From contig CBFIBG010000039.1 in NCBI GenBank assembly GCA_965660815.1, positions 1 through 28,983 on the forward strand: 28,983 bases of DNA, read 5' to 3'. A model generated the notes under the pieces. It did no database searches. It saw only the letters and a list, made by a program, of their open reading frames with translations, and had not been told where the DNA came from. This stretch comes from Glaciecola sp965660815. Lineage in GTDB: Bacteria; Pseudomonadota; Gammaproteobacteria; Enterobacterales; Alteromonadaceae. Position 1 is the stretch's first letter, and the number at the start of each line of letters is the position of its first letter. The position numbers and the translations under genes are program-made. Below, in pieces: positions 1 to 7,765 of this stretch.

Positions 1-1008
1 AGAGTAGACGGACTGAATGTTGGCCCAATTACTCGACATCATATAGGGGCTCCATTTGTATGGGACTTACTTGATGCCAATGATATTAGGTGCGAAGTCA
101 TAAACATGAGTGCAACTTTTGGGACACAAGCTAAAACTAGCAATATATTCAGTGATGTCTTATTTCGCGAACAATCCAAAGACCCAGTAGACACATCAAC
201 GCTTCCAGGGGCTGTGTTTCCTATTGAGAAGCATAGTCAAATTCTCTCTTCATGGTGGCATCCTCATTTAGTCGGTGACGACGAAGTAAAAGCCATAACC
301 AATGAGGATTCTATAAAAAACAAAAGACATGCAAATGCGATAAAATCAGCGTTAAGTGAAATAGCAAATGTGCAAAGCTTGGCTTTAGAGGCATTGGGGC
401 ATTCAAAAGCTGAAGCGATATTTTGTCGCTATGATCCTATAGGCACTCTTCTAGATAATTCATTTGACTCAATTACGAACGAACAAGCGCTTAATTTATT
501 TAGCTTTGTTGATACTTGCATTGGAAATCTTATTAGTTTTGCCAAAAACACTTCTTTCTGTGTGACTGGTAGTGGTGAACATCCTTTCCTTATTTTGAAT
601 TTACCTAACTCTACAAGAGATTCTTTGTTAAGCAGTAATTCTGGAATTTTTGACTTTACGCCCACAGTCTTGTCTCACTTTCAACTAGATGCTAAAGGGC
701 TGGAAGGGACAGCTATATACCCAAATGATACTGGCGTAAATGCATTTGTCGCATGGGAGATAGTACAAAGAGAACAACGAGCTTCGCTCAATGCTTTGTT
801 GCCATTCAATGCAAACCAGCAAACTGAATTGCCAATACCAAGGTTACAAAAACTTGATATTGAAGAAGCTCTCAAGGCACAATATTTTACTTTGGCGGAA
901 TATTTTATCTTTCGTGGCCGTCAGCAAGACGCAAAAGACATTACGCAAAAGTATGACTTTTCAAAACTGCAAAAAGAGCATTTAAATAAGCTACTTAGAG
1001 TAGATTAA
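1..1008 (+). CDS. Alkaline phosphatase-superfamily (type I phosphodiesterase-like) protein, 3' part
   Basis: The frame is open from base 1 of the window, so the gene starts upstream and the ATG at 106 is internal. The first 35 visible codons ('APFVWDLLDAND', then 'CEVINMSATFG') match the AlkP-superfamily segment in which the enzyme contacts a 'WDxL...vgvvNw..Tf' strand. Later come a 'fdxID..ig.li' helix region (around 470-540) and 'DFTPTVLSHFQLDAKGLEGTAI' (around 648-715), the typical family ending 'D..PTvL...Gl....dG.al'. Metal ligands in such enzymes include an Asp-His pair in a 'SDHG' motif followed by a distal His. Here the corresponding stretch reads 'CVTGSGEHP', so the Asp-His pair seems to be missing while the later His remains. 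The nucleophile region lies outside the window. The product could be a degenerate, non-catalytic member. The family call is moderate; substrate is unknown. Confidence 0.5.
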   Translation, partial: RVDGLNVGPITRHHIGAPFVWDLLDANDIRCEVINMSATFGTQAKTSNIFSDVLFREQSKDPVDTSTLPGAVFPIEKHSQILSSWWHPHLVGDDEVKAITNEDSIKNKRHANAIKSALSEIANVQSLALEALGHSKAEAIFCRYDPIGTLLDNSFDSITNEQALNLFSFVDTCIGNLISFAKNTSFCVTGSGEHPFLILNLPNSTRDSLLSSNSGIFDFTPTVLSHFQLDAKGLEGTAIYPNDTGVNAFVAWEIVQREQRASLNALLPFNANQQTELPIPRLQKLDIEEALKAQYFTLAEYFIFRGRQQDAKDITQKYDFSKLQKEHLNKLLRVD

Positions 1009-1012
1009 GAGC

Positions 1013-1027
1013 TGGTTTTTCAAACCA
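1013..1027 (+). terminator. Small hairpin after the AlkP-like gene (weak terminator candidate)
   Basis: TGGTTT and AAACCA form a 6-bp stem with a 3-base loop, 5 bases after the stop codon. No T-tract follows on the plus strand, so a rho-independent terminator is only possible, not shown. Confidence 0.25.
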
Positions 1028-1047
1028 ACCCTCAATTTAGTGTGTCT

Positions 1048-1076
1048 AAAAAAAGTCGTCAGAATTTATAACGACT
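1048..1076 (-). terminator. Rho-independent terminator of the GntR-ABC operon
   Basis: Read on the minus strand, AGTCGT (1076-1071), an 11-base loop and ACGACT (1059-1054) form a 6-bp stem that runs straight into seven T residues (1054-1048). It sits 13 bases after the permease stop codon, where the end of the minus-strand operon is expected. Confidence 0.6.
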
Positions 1077-1088
1077 GTAGGTTCTTTC

Positions 1089-1994
1089 TCAAGCATGACT
1101 TCTCGTTTTTCTAAGCCAATATACACTTGCCAATAATCCAACTCCTATGAAAATTCCAGGTATTGAAATTTTGTTTAGTAGTAACCTAAAAAGTGAAAAG
1201 CTAGATTCAAATCCACCGATCGTTGAATGACGAATTAAATCGTCTGAAAACTGAAGGTAGCTAAGTAAAGTTTCAGACAGATAAAAGTGGTTCATTCCGA
1301 GGAAAGACACAATAAATGCTTCAATAGAGAGCAGTAAAATGACGGGTAGAAGCGCCCATAAGAAAGGCGCCTTTGCTGCAAAAATAGAAGCGAGCATTAG
1401 CCATGCATACACAGGAAATAGCCAAAATGCCATGGGCAAAATTACTGCCCAGGCACCAAGTATGTTCAAGGATAAACTAGACACACTTAATAATCCCCAG
1501 AGAGATGTATCTAAAAAGATGCCCGCTACGATAATAGCAATCACTAGCAATATGGCAAAAAATATCGCCAAAGCCGTAGCAAATAACAGAAATATTCCTG
1601 GGATCAAAAATGCGCCAGTAAATAACTTAGTTAAAATAGTCGAAATATCAGAAACAGGTAAAGAGCGCCAAAAGAACACGGATAAATCTCTGCGTTCATC
1701 AAATAAGCAACTCAAAAAATAATACAGTTGCACAATAATTACAGCCATTATAAATGGTCCGAATATCCCACTAATAAAGGCCAAATATATACCAGATAAA
1801 CCTGTTAAAGATTTGCCATCGGCCTGTGATAACACCTCTTCTAAATTATGAAGTTGAAGGCTATCAACCAACATTAAGTTTAACGCTGGAACTAAGATCA
1901 TAAGCGCCGCAATTGCTATTGGAACCCAAAGTAAGATCCTTTTGTACTCCCAAATTTCTTTTTTAAAATTAGCTAAAATCACGTTTTTGTTCAT
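1089..1994 (-). CDS. ABC-2 type transporter permease
   Basis: The 301-residue protein has about six strongly hydrophobic membrane segments. The motif 'LFDERRDLSVFFWRSLPVSD' at about residues 92-111, just after the second segment, is typical of ABC-2 permeases paired with YtrA-type GntR regulators in marine gammaproteobacteria. It would form the inner-membrane channel for the ATPase encoded directly upstream. The start codon overlaps the ATPase stop by one base (TAATG on the minus strand), with AGGAG 8 bases before the ATG, so translational coupling is likely. The terminator at 1048-1076 follows. The substrate is not visible from the sequence; relatives are thought to act in envelope stress or antimicrobial resistance, but that would be inference here. 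The family call is secure. Confidence 0.85.
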   Translation of the reverse strand: MNKNVILANFKKEIWEYKRILLWVPIAIAALMILVPALNLMLVDSLQLHNLEEVLSQADGKSLTGLSGIYLAFISGIFGPFIMAVIIVQLYYFLSCLFDERRDLSVFFWRSLPVSDISTILTKLFTGAFLIPGIFLLFATALAIFFAILLVIAIIVAGIFLDTSLWGLLSVSSLSLNILGAWAVILPMAFWLFPVYAWLMLASIFAAKAPFLWALLPVILLLSIEAFIVSFLGMNHFYLSETLLSYLQFSDDLIRHSTIGGFESSFSLFRLLLNKISIPGIFIGVGLLASVYWLRKTRSHA

Positions 1995-2851
1995 TAGTTT
2001 TGCTCCTGAGACATTACGCCAACGAAAATATCTGCCAGCGTTGGAGAGGCGACACTGCCCAAGGCTTCAAGTGTTGTTTTTGAAAAATCTTTGAATAGCA
2101 TGCTGGTCAATCCCATTACTCGCGTTGTGTAAAGTGGATTTAGAGCTTGAGCTTCAGCTACTTTTTCGTTGCCTACCGTTACCAATTGATATCGGTTTTT
2201 TATTTCATCCACACTTTCTTGCATCACTAATTCGCCGTTTTTGATGAAGGCTATATCAGTTAACATATGCTCGATTTCTTCGATTTGATGGGTCGTCACT
2301 AAAATACATTTATTATCGTCGTAGAAGTCCTCTAGCAAATGAGAATAAAATTGTCGACGAGTCAGCAAATCCAAACCAAGTGTGGGTTCATCTAATATCA
2401 ATACCTTCACGTCTAATGCCAATATCAGGGCAAGATGCAATTGAGTTACCATACCTTTTGACAAAGTTTTCACTTTGGCGGTGAACTTAATATTCGTCTT
2501 TGCCAAGAATCCTTTCGCTTTTTTCAGATTAAAACGAGGATGCACGGCTTGCATATATTCCAGCGCCTGATCTACTCGTAACCATTTGGGTAAAACGGCT
2601 ACGTCGGCTATATAGGCAACATCCGTTAGCATATTTTCTCTTTGCTTTTTTGGATTATGACCTGCAATTTGCACTTCTCCATCAAAACTAATTAACCCCA
2701 ACATGGCTTGAAGACATGTCGTTTTACCCGCGCCGTTAGGGCCTACTAGCCCAAATATTTGACCTTCGTTTACCTCTAAGGAAATGTCCTTTACTATCTG
2801 ATGATCTCCATATTTTTTATTTAAGCTGGAAACAGAAATTAATTTACTCAT
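1994..2851 (-). CDS. ABC transporter ATP-binding protein
   Basis: The 285-residue cytoplasmic nucleotide-binding subunit has Walker A 'GPNGAGKT' at residues 37-44, a signature loop 'LSKGM' at 130-134, Walker B 'VLILDEP' at 150-156, a D-loop 'LGLD' and the switch His at 188 ('TTHQIEEIE'). 'LSKGM' rather than 'LSGGQ' is common in the YtrB/CcmA-like subgroup. About 85 C-terminal residues after the core form the usual extra domain of drug-type ATPases. The start has AAAGGAG 7 bases upstream and overlaps the end of the GntR gene by 8 bases; the stop overlaps the permease ATG. The gene therefore lies in the middle of a three-gene operon and energises the downstream permease. Substrate unknown. Confidence 0.9.
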   Translation of the reverse strand: MSKLISVSSLNKKYGDHQIVKDISLEVNEGQIFGLVGPNGAGKTTCLQAMLGLISFDGEVQIAGHNPKKQRENMLTDVAYIADVAVLPKWLRVDQALEYMQAVHPRFNLKKAKGFLAKTNIKFTAKVKTLSKGMVTQLHLALILALDVKVLILDEPTLGLDLLTRRQFYSHLLEDFYDDNKCILVTTHQIEEIEHMLTDIAFIKNGELVMQESVDEIKNRYQLVTVGNEKVAEAQALNPLYTTRVMGLTSMLFKDFSKTTLEALGSVASPTLADIFVGVMSQEQN

Positions 2852-3215
2852 CAGAATTCTCCTTTGGTAAAGATGTGGTGAGCTCTTCCAAAGATAATTG
2901 GAGACGTTTGATTTTTTCTTGGATCAAAGGCCATTCGTTCTCTAAAAACGCCTGTCTTTCGCGCAAAAGAATGAGGTGTTGAACGCCGGGGTTTACGAAT
3001 AACCCTTTGCCACGCTGTTTTTCGACGATTTGCTCATCTTGCAACATTTGATAAGCCTTCGAGATAGTTAACGGGTTGAGTTGATATTCACTAGCCAAAG
3101 TTCGAACAGAAGGCAAGGCTTCACCCTCTTTGACGTGACCCTCTAAGATCCTATGGATCACTTGCTGATATAACTGCAAATAAATCGGTATTTCAGATTG
3201 CCACTGAATGGCCAT
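2844..3215 (-). CDS. GntR family transcriptional regulator, YtrA-like
   Basis: A 123-residue DNA-binding regulator. Residues 9-75 form the winged helix: 'PIYLQLYQQVIHRI', 'LPSVRTLASEYQLNP', 'TISKAYQMLQDEQIVEKQRGKG'. A short, Leu-rich C-terminal helix follows, as in the compact YtrA subfamily, which lacks a large effector domain. The frame extends upstream to 3380, but the ATG at 3215 is preferred: the protein then begins at the conserved 'M..W....PIY.QL', and AAGGA lies 8 bases upstream. The gene heads an operon with the ABC ATPase and permease and overlaps the ATPase start by 8 bases. An inverted repeat in its own promoter (3241-3268) suggests autorepression relieved by an envelope-related signal; that is inferred from known YtrA systems. 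Confidence 0.88.
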   Translation of the reverse strand: MAIQWQSEIPIYLQLYQQVIHRILEGHVKEGEALPSVRTLASEYQLNPLTISKAYQMLQDEQIVEKQRGKGLFVNPGVQHLILLRERQAFLENEWPLIQEKIKRLQLSLEELTTSLPKENSDE

Positions 3216-3240
3216 GACGAATTCCTTCTTTAAATCGTTA

Positions 3241-3268
3241 TTGGTGTTATACATCACTAACACACCAA
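3241..3268 (-). promoter_or_regulatory. Inverted-repeat operator/promoter of the GntR-ABC operon
   Basis: TTGGTGTTA (3241-3249) and TAACACACCAA (3258-3268) form an imperfect inverted repeat, with the inner arms GTGTTA/TAACAC perfect around an 8-base centre. It lies 26 bases upstream of the chosen GntR start. On the minus strand a -10-like TATAAC falls inside the repeat, with a -35-like TTGCGT 18 bases before it. The site would thus block RNA polymerase when the YtrA-type repressor binds. The repeat is seen directly; the regulator assignment is inferred from position. Confidence 0.5.
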
Positions 3269-3580
3269 TACGCAAGAACAATGTAAATGAAATTTGTAAA
3301 ATTATGTGAATGTTGAAACTTAGAGGACCAGTATCAAAGCTAGGCCTTAACGAAAAGATAATTTTCATTTTATGCTGCATTAGAAATTAATCGTTTCGAA
3401 ATTGCGTGTTAGAAAAGTACAACTAATAAGGCAGACGACAATCTATTCTGTAGCTCAATAATGTTTGAATGCTGCAATTATCCAACTTGTTAATCTGACA
3501 AAAAGCATCTAGGTTTAATGTATCAAATTGTTTTGTAACCTTTTAGAGTTAATCGGTTACGCATTATTTGGAGGGCTTAT
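3269..3580. other. Intergenic region between the GntR operon and the oxidase cluster
   Basis: No gene recognised. It should carry the promoter of the plus-strand oxidase cluster. GTAACC (3535-3540) and GGTTAC (3555-3560) form a 6-bp inverted repeat with a 14-base spacer, 20 bases before the TTG start at 3581, and may be an operator. No clear -10/-35 pair was found beside it. The 5' extension of the GntR reading frame into this region (to 3380) lacks a ribosome site and domain similarity. Confidence 0.35.
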
Positions 3581-4027
3581 TTGCTTTGGGTACTGATACT
3601 TCACATCATCGGTTTCTTGGTTTGGATGGGCTCAGTTTTATACGTTCCCATCGTTATTTGTGCTCAAGCTAGATATCCAAAAAATTTTTCCAAGTTACCC
3701 AATGGGATAGACTCTGTTGCTCGACTCGTATTTTCTTACATCGCATCCCCTGCCGCAATCATTGCCATAATTGCAGGTACCGCAGTGTTTGTAATAGCAG
3801 ATATCGTCACATTTTGGCTATTAGTTAAATTGACTCTTGTTTCATTTATGATTTGTCTGCATGCCTGTTTAGGCTTACTTATTACCCGTTTAGAGCGCGG
3901 GCAAACTGTCTATTTGAAGAGATTAAGTATCGGTTTATTAGCCGCTTTGTTAACTTGCGCCGTCTGTACGTTTTACATTGTATTATCAAAACCCAATGTT
4001 CCAGGGGTTATACCATGGGCTTTTTAA
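3581..4027 (+). CDS. CopD/HemJ-like four-helix membrane protein
   Basis: The 148-residue integral membrane protein has four predicted helices (about residues 1-27, 48-75, 79-101 and 115-136). The first helix 'LHIIGFLVWMGSVLYVPIV' and the third 'FWLLVKLTLVSFMICLHACLG' carry the His and the 'W..VKL.LV......H' pattern of the CopD/HemJ (UPF0093-like) fold, which binds heme or copper in characterised members. The start is a TTG with a strong GGAGGG 5 bases upstream; no ATG fits. It is the first gene of the oxidase cluster, so a role in heme or copper supply to the oxidase is plausible but inferred. Its TAA overlaps the TAA of the opposing DUF2231 gene. It may equally be an uncharacterised relative of HemJ. 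Confidence 0.6.
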   Translation: MLWVLILHIIGFLVWMGSVLYVPIVICAQARYPKNFSKLPNGIDSVARLVFSYIASPAAIIAIIAGTAVFVIADIVTFWLLVKLTLVSFMICLHACLGLLITRLERGQTVYLKRLSIGLLAALLTCAVCTFYIVLSKPNVPGVIPWAF

Positions 4028-4506
4028 GGGTCGACACTTCGGTTTTCAACTTTAGGGACATCTACACCTACGCCATATTCGAACACAAGTTGCGCCCCCA
4101 ACGAACCCGTAATATAAACCAGCACCGAACACAATATACTGGTATACAATCCCCATGGCATGATCATAACGCCGGGCTCGGGCCCAGTTCTCAACATCAG
4201 GTTAAAAGTAGCAACAGACAGCATCATAATGGCCAAAAGTGCATGCCCCCATGCGGCAACAATGTGTCGAATTTTACGTACAAATATGACATCTATGGCA
4301 CCAGGAATACTCGACAACACACCAAAACTGAGTCCTGTAGCAATCAAGTAGAAACTTGCTTGGGCCCAAAACTGCTTGGTTGTCACGATAAATACAACGT
4401 CACTTACCACCGCCATCAACAACAAAGCCACAGGAAAATGAATCAATGCAGGATGAAGCGGATGCCCCATTATTGCAGTGCGGCTGCGTATTTCTGTTCT
4501 GATCAT
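4024..4506 (-). CDS. DUF2231 family membrane protein
   Basis: A 160-residue membrane protein with four hydrophobic helices. 'MGHPLHPALIHFPVALL' at residues 13-29 is the hallmark DUF2231 start, with conserved His residues at the membrane entry; a further His lies in 'AAWGHALLAIMMLS'. The function of the family is not established; members are often found near oxidases and copper genes. Two starts are possible, 4506 or the internal ATG at 4470, and neither has a convincing ribosome site. The gene runs against the oxidase genes, ending convergently with the CopD-like gene (stops overlap in TTAA, 4024-4027) and starting 41 bases from the divergent subunit II gene, so it needs its own promoter. Confidence 0.75.
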   Translation of the reverse strand: MIRTEIRSRTAIMGHPLHPALIHFPVALLLMAVVSDVVFIVTTKQFWAQASFYLIATGLSFGVLSSIPGAIDVIFVRKIRHIVAAWGHALLAIMMLSVATFNLMLRTGPEPGVMIMPWGLYTSILCSVLVYITGSLGAQLVFEYGVGVDVPKVENRSVDP

Positions 4507-4547
4507 AGTAAGCGACCCATTGCTATATCATTTTATGGAACAAGCAT

Positions 4548-5246
4548 ATGGTTAACATAGCAAAGATTGTTGGTTATATCAGTTTTTTGTTGCTTGTAGG
4601 CTGTAACTCAAAATATTCGACCCTAGAGCCCGCAGGTCCAGCATCCCTTGCCGTGGCTTGGATTTGGTGGATTATGATGATAGTGACGGTTGCAATACTT
4701 ATAGGTATGTGTGGGTTATGGTGGTTTGCCATTTGTAAACAAGACAAAGACTATACTAAGCAACAAACACAGAAAATTTTAACGACATTCATGCTATGGG
4801 GAGGAATAGGATTACCCACTGTAGCCTGTGCATTGCTCGTTATCTTTGGCGCTCCTTCAGGTTATAAGCTGCTGCCCACTCCCGCATACGATACATTACA
4901 AATCAACGTTCATGCCCAACAATGGTTTTGGAATGTCACTTATCCTAAGTACGACATTGCTCAAATAGATACTCTGCACATACCTGTTGGTGTACCTGTT
5001 AATATTTACGTCACAAGCGAGGATGTCATACATAGCTTCTGGGTCCCTAGATTGGGGGGCAAAATCGACGCTATACCGGGCCGTAGAAACGCCATCCAGT
5101 TACAAGCATATACAGCCGGAACATATGGTGGGCAATGCGCGGAATATTGCGGCAGTGCACACGCATTTATGAAGTTCGAAGTGGTGGCACTTGACGCTGC
5201 AGAATTTGAACGTTGGATAGTGCAATCAGGGGGCAAACTTGACTGA
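4548..5246 (+). CDS. coxB: Cytochrome c oxidase subunit II (CuA, lipoprotein)
   Basis: The 232-residue subunit accepts electrons from cytochrome c at its CuA centre. It starts with a lipoprotein signal (lipobox 'LLVGC', Cys19) and has two membrane helices (about 33-61 and 80-101). Then comes the aromatic electron-entry patch 'QQWFW' (124-128) and a cupredoxin domain. All CuA ligands are present: His162 in 'VIHSFW', then Cys197, Glu199, Cys201, His205 and Met208 in 'GGQCAEYCGSAHAFM'. There is no C-terminal cytochrome c domain, so it is aa3/ba3-like rather than true caa3. No strong ribosome site precedes the ATG. The stop overlaps the subunit I start by 8 bases. The upstream DUF2231 gene is divergent with 41 bases between, so a promoter may lie there. 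Confidence 0.92.
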   Translation: MVNIAKIVGYISFLLLVGCNSKYSTLEPAGPASLAVAWIWWIMMIVTVAILIGMCGLWWFAICKQDKDYTKQQTQKILTTFMLWGGIGLPTVACALLVIFGAPSGYKLLPTPAYDTLQINVHAQQWFWNVTYPKYDIAQIDTLHIPVGVPVNIYVTSEDVIHSFWVPRLGGKIDAIPGRRNAIQLQAYTAGTYGGQCAEYCGSAHAFMKFEVVALDAAEFERWIVQSGGKLD

Positions 5247-7746
5247 TACAGCTTCAATTGCAAAAAAATTTGCGGCCGTATGGGATAACTTACCGGGTTG
5301 GGGGAACTTAGCGGCGGTTAATCATACGTCGATTAGTCGGCGCTTTATGATTACGGGCGTCATCTTTTTTCTGATCGGCGGCCTCCTAGCTTTGCTTATC
5401 CGAACTCAACTGGCCCTTCCCGGATTGACTCTTATTTCAGCTGACATATATGCCCAAGTATTTACCATGCACGGCACGATTATGATGTTTTTGTTTGCAA
5501 TCCCAATCTTAGAGGGGGCAGCAATGTATCTAATCCCCAAAATGATAGGCACTAGGGATCTTGTCTTTCCAAGGCTCAGTGCCTTTGGCTATTACTGCTA
5601 TTTGTTTGGCGGCATTATTATTATGGCAAGCTTGTTTTTGGGCATTGCACCCGAATCGGGCTGGTTCATGTACACACCATTATCAGGCTCGGATTATTCA
5701 CCCGGGCCAGGTTCGGATTTTTGGTTATTAGGCATTACGTTTGTAGAAATATCAGCGGTCTCGGCGGGTATCGAGTTAACGGTTTCAATTTTAAGGACTC
5801 GAGCACCTGGGATGTCTTTAACCAAAATGCCCATATTTTGCTGGTATATTTTAGTCATGGCGCTAATGATAGTATTTGGTTTCCCTCCACTTATTTTGGC
5901 CAGTATCTTACTCGAGTTGGAACGCGCAGCAGGGATGGTATTTTTTGACCCTAACTCAGGTGGCGATCCTCTTTTATGGCAACATTTATTTTGGTTATTT
6001 GGTCACCCTGAAGTCTACATTATCTTTTTACCTGCCGCAGGTATGGTGTCGACCATTCTACCCGTTTTTTCGAATCGACCCTTGGTAGGCTATCGATGGG
6101 TGGTACTCTCTGTCATTCTGACTGGATTTATTAGCTTTGGGTTGTGGGTTCACCATATGTTTACCGTTGGCATCCCCCAAGTCGCCCAAGTGTTTTTCTC
6201 TATTGCGAGTATGTTAGTTGCCATTCCCACCAGCATTCAAGTGTTTGCTTGGCTTGCCACCTTATGGACAGGAAAAGTGAGAGTAGAACTGCCTATGCTG
6301 TGGATATGTGGTTTTCTATTTATATTTGTTCTAGGAGGCTTAACTGGCGTTATGCTTGCGCTTGTGCCGTTTAACTGGCAGGTACATGACACCCATTTTG
6401 TAGTGGCTCACCTTCACTACGTATTAATTGGTGGAATGCTTTTTCCCTTGATCGCCGGGCTGTATTACTGGCTTCCACACTTATCGGGAAGAATGCCATC
6501 AAAATACATTGGAAGATTGGCTTTTTGGTTAATTTTTATTGGCTTTAATTTGACCTTTTTGATTATGCATTTTACCGGTTTGTTGGGCATGCCAAGGCGC
6601 GTATTTACCTATGAAACGGGTCTTGGTTGGGATACTTTAAATTTGCTGTCATCAATAGGCAGTTTTATTATGGCCTCTGGGATTGGTATGCTCATAATCG
6701 ACGTGTTGGTGCATTTTCGCTATGGAAAAAAAGCAAAGCCAAATCCTTACAATGCGGATACCTTGGAATGGGCTACTCAACTGCCTCCATCATCATATAA
6801 CTTTCTGAGCATTCCAAATATTAAAACGCGCCATCCTATGTGGGATAACCCAAACATTTCTCAAGCGATTAAAAATGGTGAGTATGGTCTAGCACGCATT
6901 ATTGGTAACCGTCGAGAGCTTTACGGCACAGATGCGATAACCGGTAAACTAAAAGAGGTGATCCATATTCCCTCACACTCATGGCTCCCATTAATAACCG
7001 CGGCCGTTCTGGCTTGCCTTTGCATTAGCTTATTAGTTAGGCAGTACTACTTCGCTATTGCTACTGTTGTTATATCATCCGTTTTCTGCTTTAGGTGGGC
7101 GTGGCAAAATGGAGCGCAGAAAAGCATGGCACCGCTTTTAGATGAAGACCAACATAGTGATGAGCCTCCTTTGCATTCTCGAACCTTCAACGGCCCTGGA
7201 CTTTGGGGAATGTGGGTAGCACTTCTTGCAGATGGTACACTTTATTTATCATTGCTTTTTGGTTGGGTATATCTGTGGACGGTGGCACCTGGTGGCTTTA
7301 TTCCAACCGAGCAAGTGCTTAGTAAGTATCCTGTTATAGTTGGGGGGCTTTTGTTGTCTTTAGCCGCCTATCTTTATCATACGGCAGTGGAGGATATTAA
7401 AAATAAAACTCAACGTATGAAAACGCTTAAATTATGGGCGGTAGTAGCATTGAGTCTTGCACATTTAGTTGTGCTTTTTTACACATTGGTTGAAGCGAAT
7501 TTGCAGACGGAAAACGCCGCCTATGATGCAATATTGTTTGTGATGATAATATTTTTACTCATGCATAGTACTATCGCTTTTTTGTGCACACTTATGCAAA
7601 TATATAGAATACAATCAGGCCTAATTAGCGGTGCATTACCCTATGAGCTACTTGTTTTAAGACCTTTTTGGGTATTTAGTTTGCTTATCTATTGGTCAAG
7701 TGTCGCAAGTTTTATAATTTTACCAATGATGTGGCAGATGCAATGA
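5239..7746 (+). CDS. coxA: Cytochrome c oxidase subunit I+III fusion
   Basis: The 835-residue fusion contains subunit I (about 25-500), an extramembrane linker (500-645) and subunit III (about 646-835). Subunit I has all metal ligands: His78 and His393 for low-spin heme, His391 for the oxygen-reducing heme, and His256, His305 and His306 for CuB. Tyr260 is the His-Tyr crosslink residue. The motif 'GHPEVY' (255-260, Glu258) is A1-type and the D-channel entry Asp is kept (Asp107 in 'RDLVFPRLSA'). By contrast, the K-channel Lys of 'PTGIKVF' is Gln334 ('PTSIQVF'), and the Asn following the D-channel 'FPRL' are Ser/Ala. The start is TTG at 5239, overlapping coxB by 8 bases behind a G-rich run, so translation is probably coupled. 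Oxygen reduction is secure; proton-pumping efficiency is open. Confidence 0.92.
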   Translation: MTDTASIAKKFAAVWDNLPGWGNLAAVNHTSISRRFMITGVIFFLIGGLLALLIRTQLALPGLTLISADIYAQVFTMHGTIMMFLFAIPILEGAAMYLIPKMIGTRDLVFPRLSAFGYYCYLFGGIIIMASLFLGIAPESGWFMYTPLSGSDYSPGPGSDFWLLGITFVEISAVSAGIELTVSILRTRAPGMSLTKMPIFCWYILVMALMIVFGFPPLILASILLELERAAGMVFFDPNSGGDPLLWQHLFWLFGHPEVYIIFLPAAGMVSTILPVFSNRPLVGYRWVVLSVILTGFISFGLWVHHMFTVGIPQVAQVFFSIASMLVAIPTSIQVFAWLATLWTGKVRVELPMLWICGFLFIFVLGGLTGVMLALVPFNWQVHDTHFVVAHLHYVLIGGMLFPLIAGLYYWLPHLSGRMPSKYIGRLAFWLIFIGFNLTFLIMHFTGLLGMPRRVFTYETGLGWDTLNLLSSIGSFIMASGIGMLIIDVLVHFRYGKKAKPNPYNADTLEWATQLPPSSYNFLSIPNIKTRHPMWDNPNISQAIKNGEYGLARIIGNRRELYGTDAITGKLKEVIHIPSHSWLPLITAAVLACLCISLLVRQYYFAIATVVISSVFCFRWAWQNGAQKSMAPLLDEDQHSDEPPLHSRTFNGPGLWGMWVALLADGTLYLSLLFGWVYLWTVAPGGFIPTEQVLSKYPVIVGGLLLSLAAYLYHTAVEDIKNKTQRMKTLKLWAVVALSLAHLVVLFYTLVEANLQTENAAYDAILFVMIIFLLMHSTIAFLCTLMQIYRIQSGLISGALPYELLVLRPFWVFSLLIYWSSVASFIILPMMWQMQ

Positions 7747-7765
7747 ACTTAGTTGAAAAGCTAAC

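Noticed and set aside
3216..3380. Fifty-five extra N-terminal residues on the GntR gene
   Set aside because: The extension has no ribosome site, is not similar to GntR proteins, and would cover the promoter and operator; the ATG at 3215 has AAGGA in the right place.
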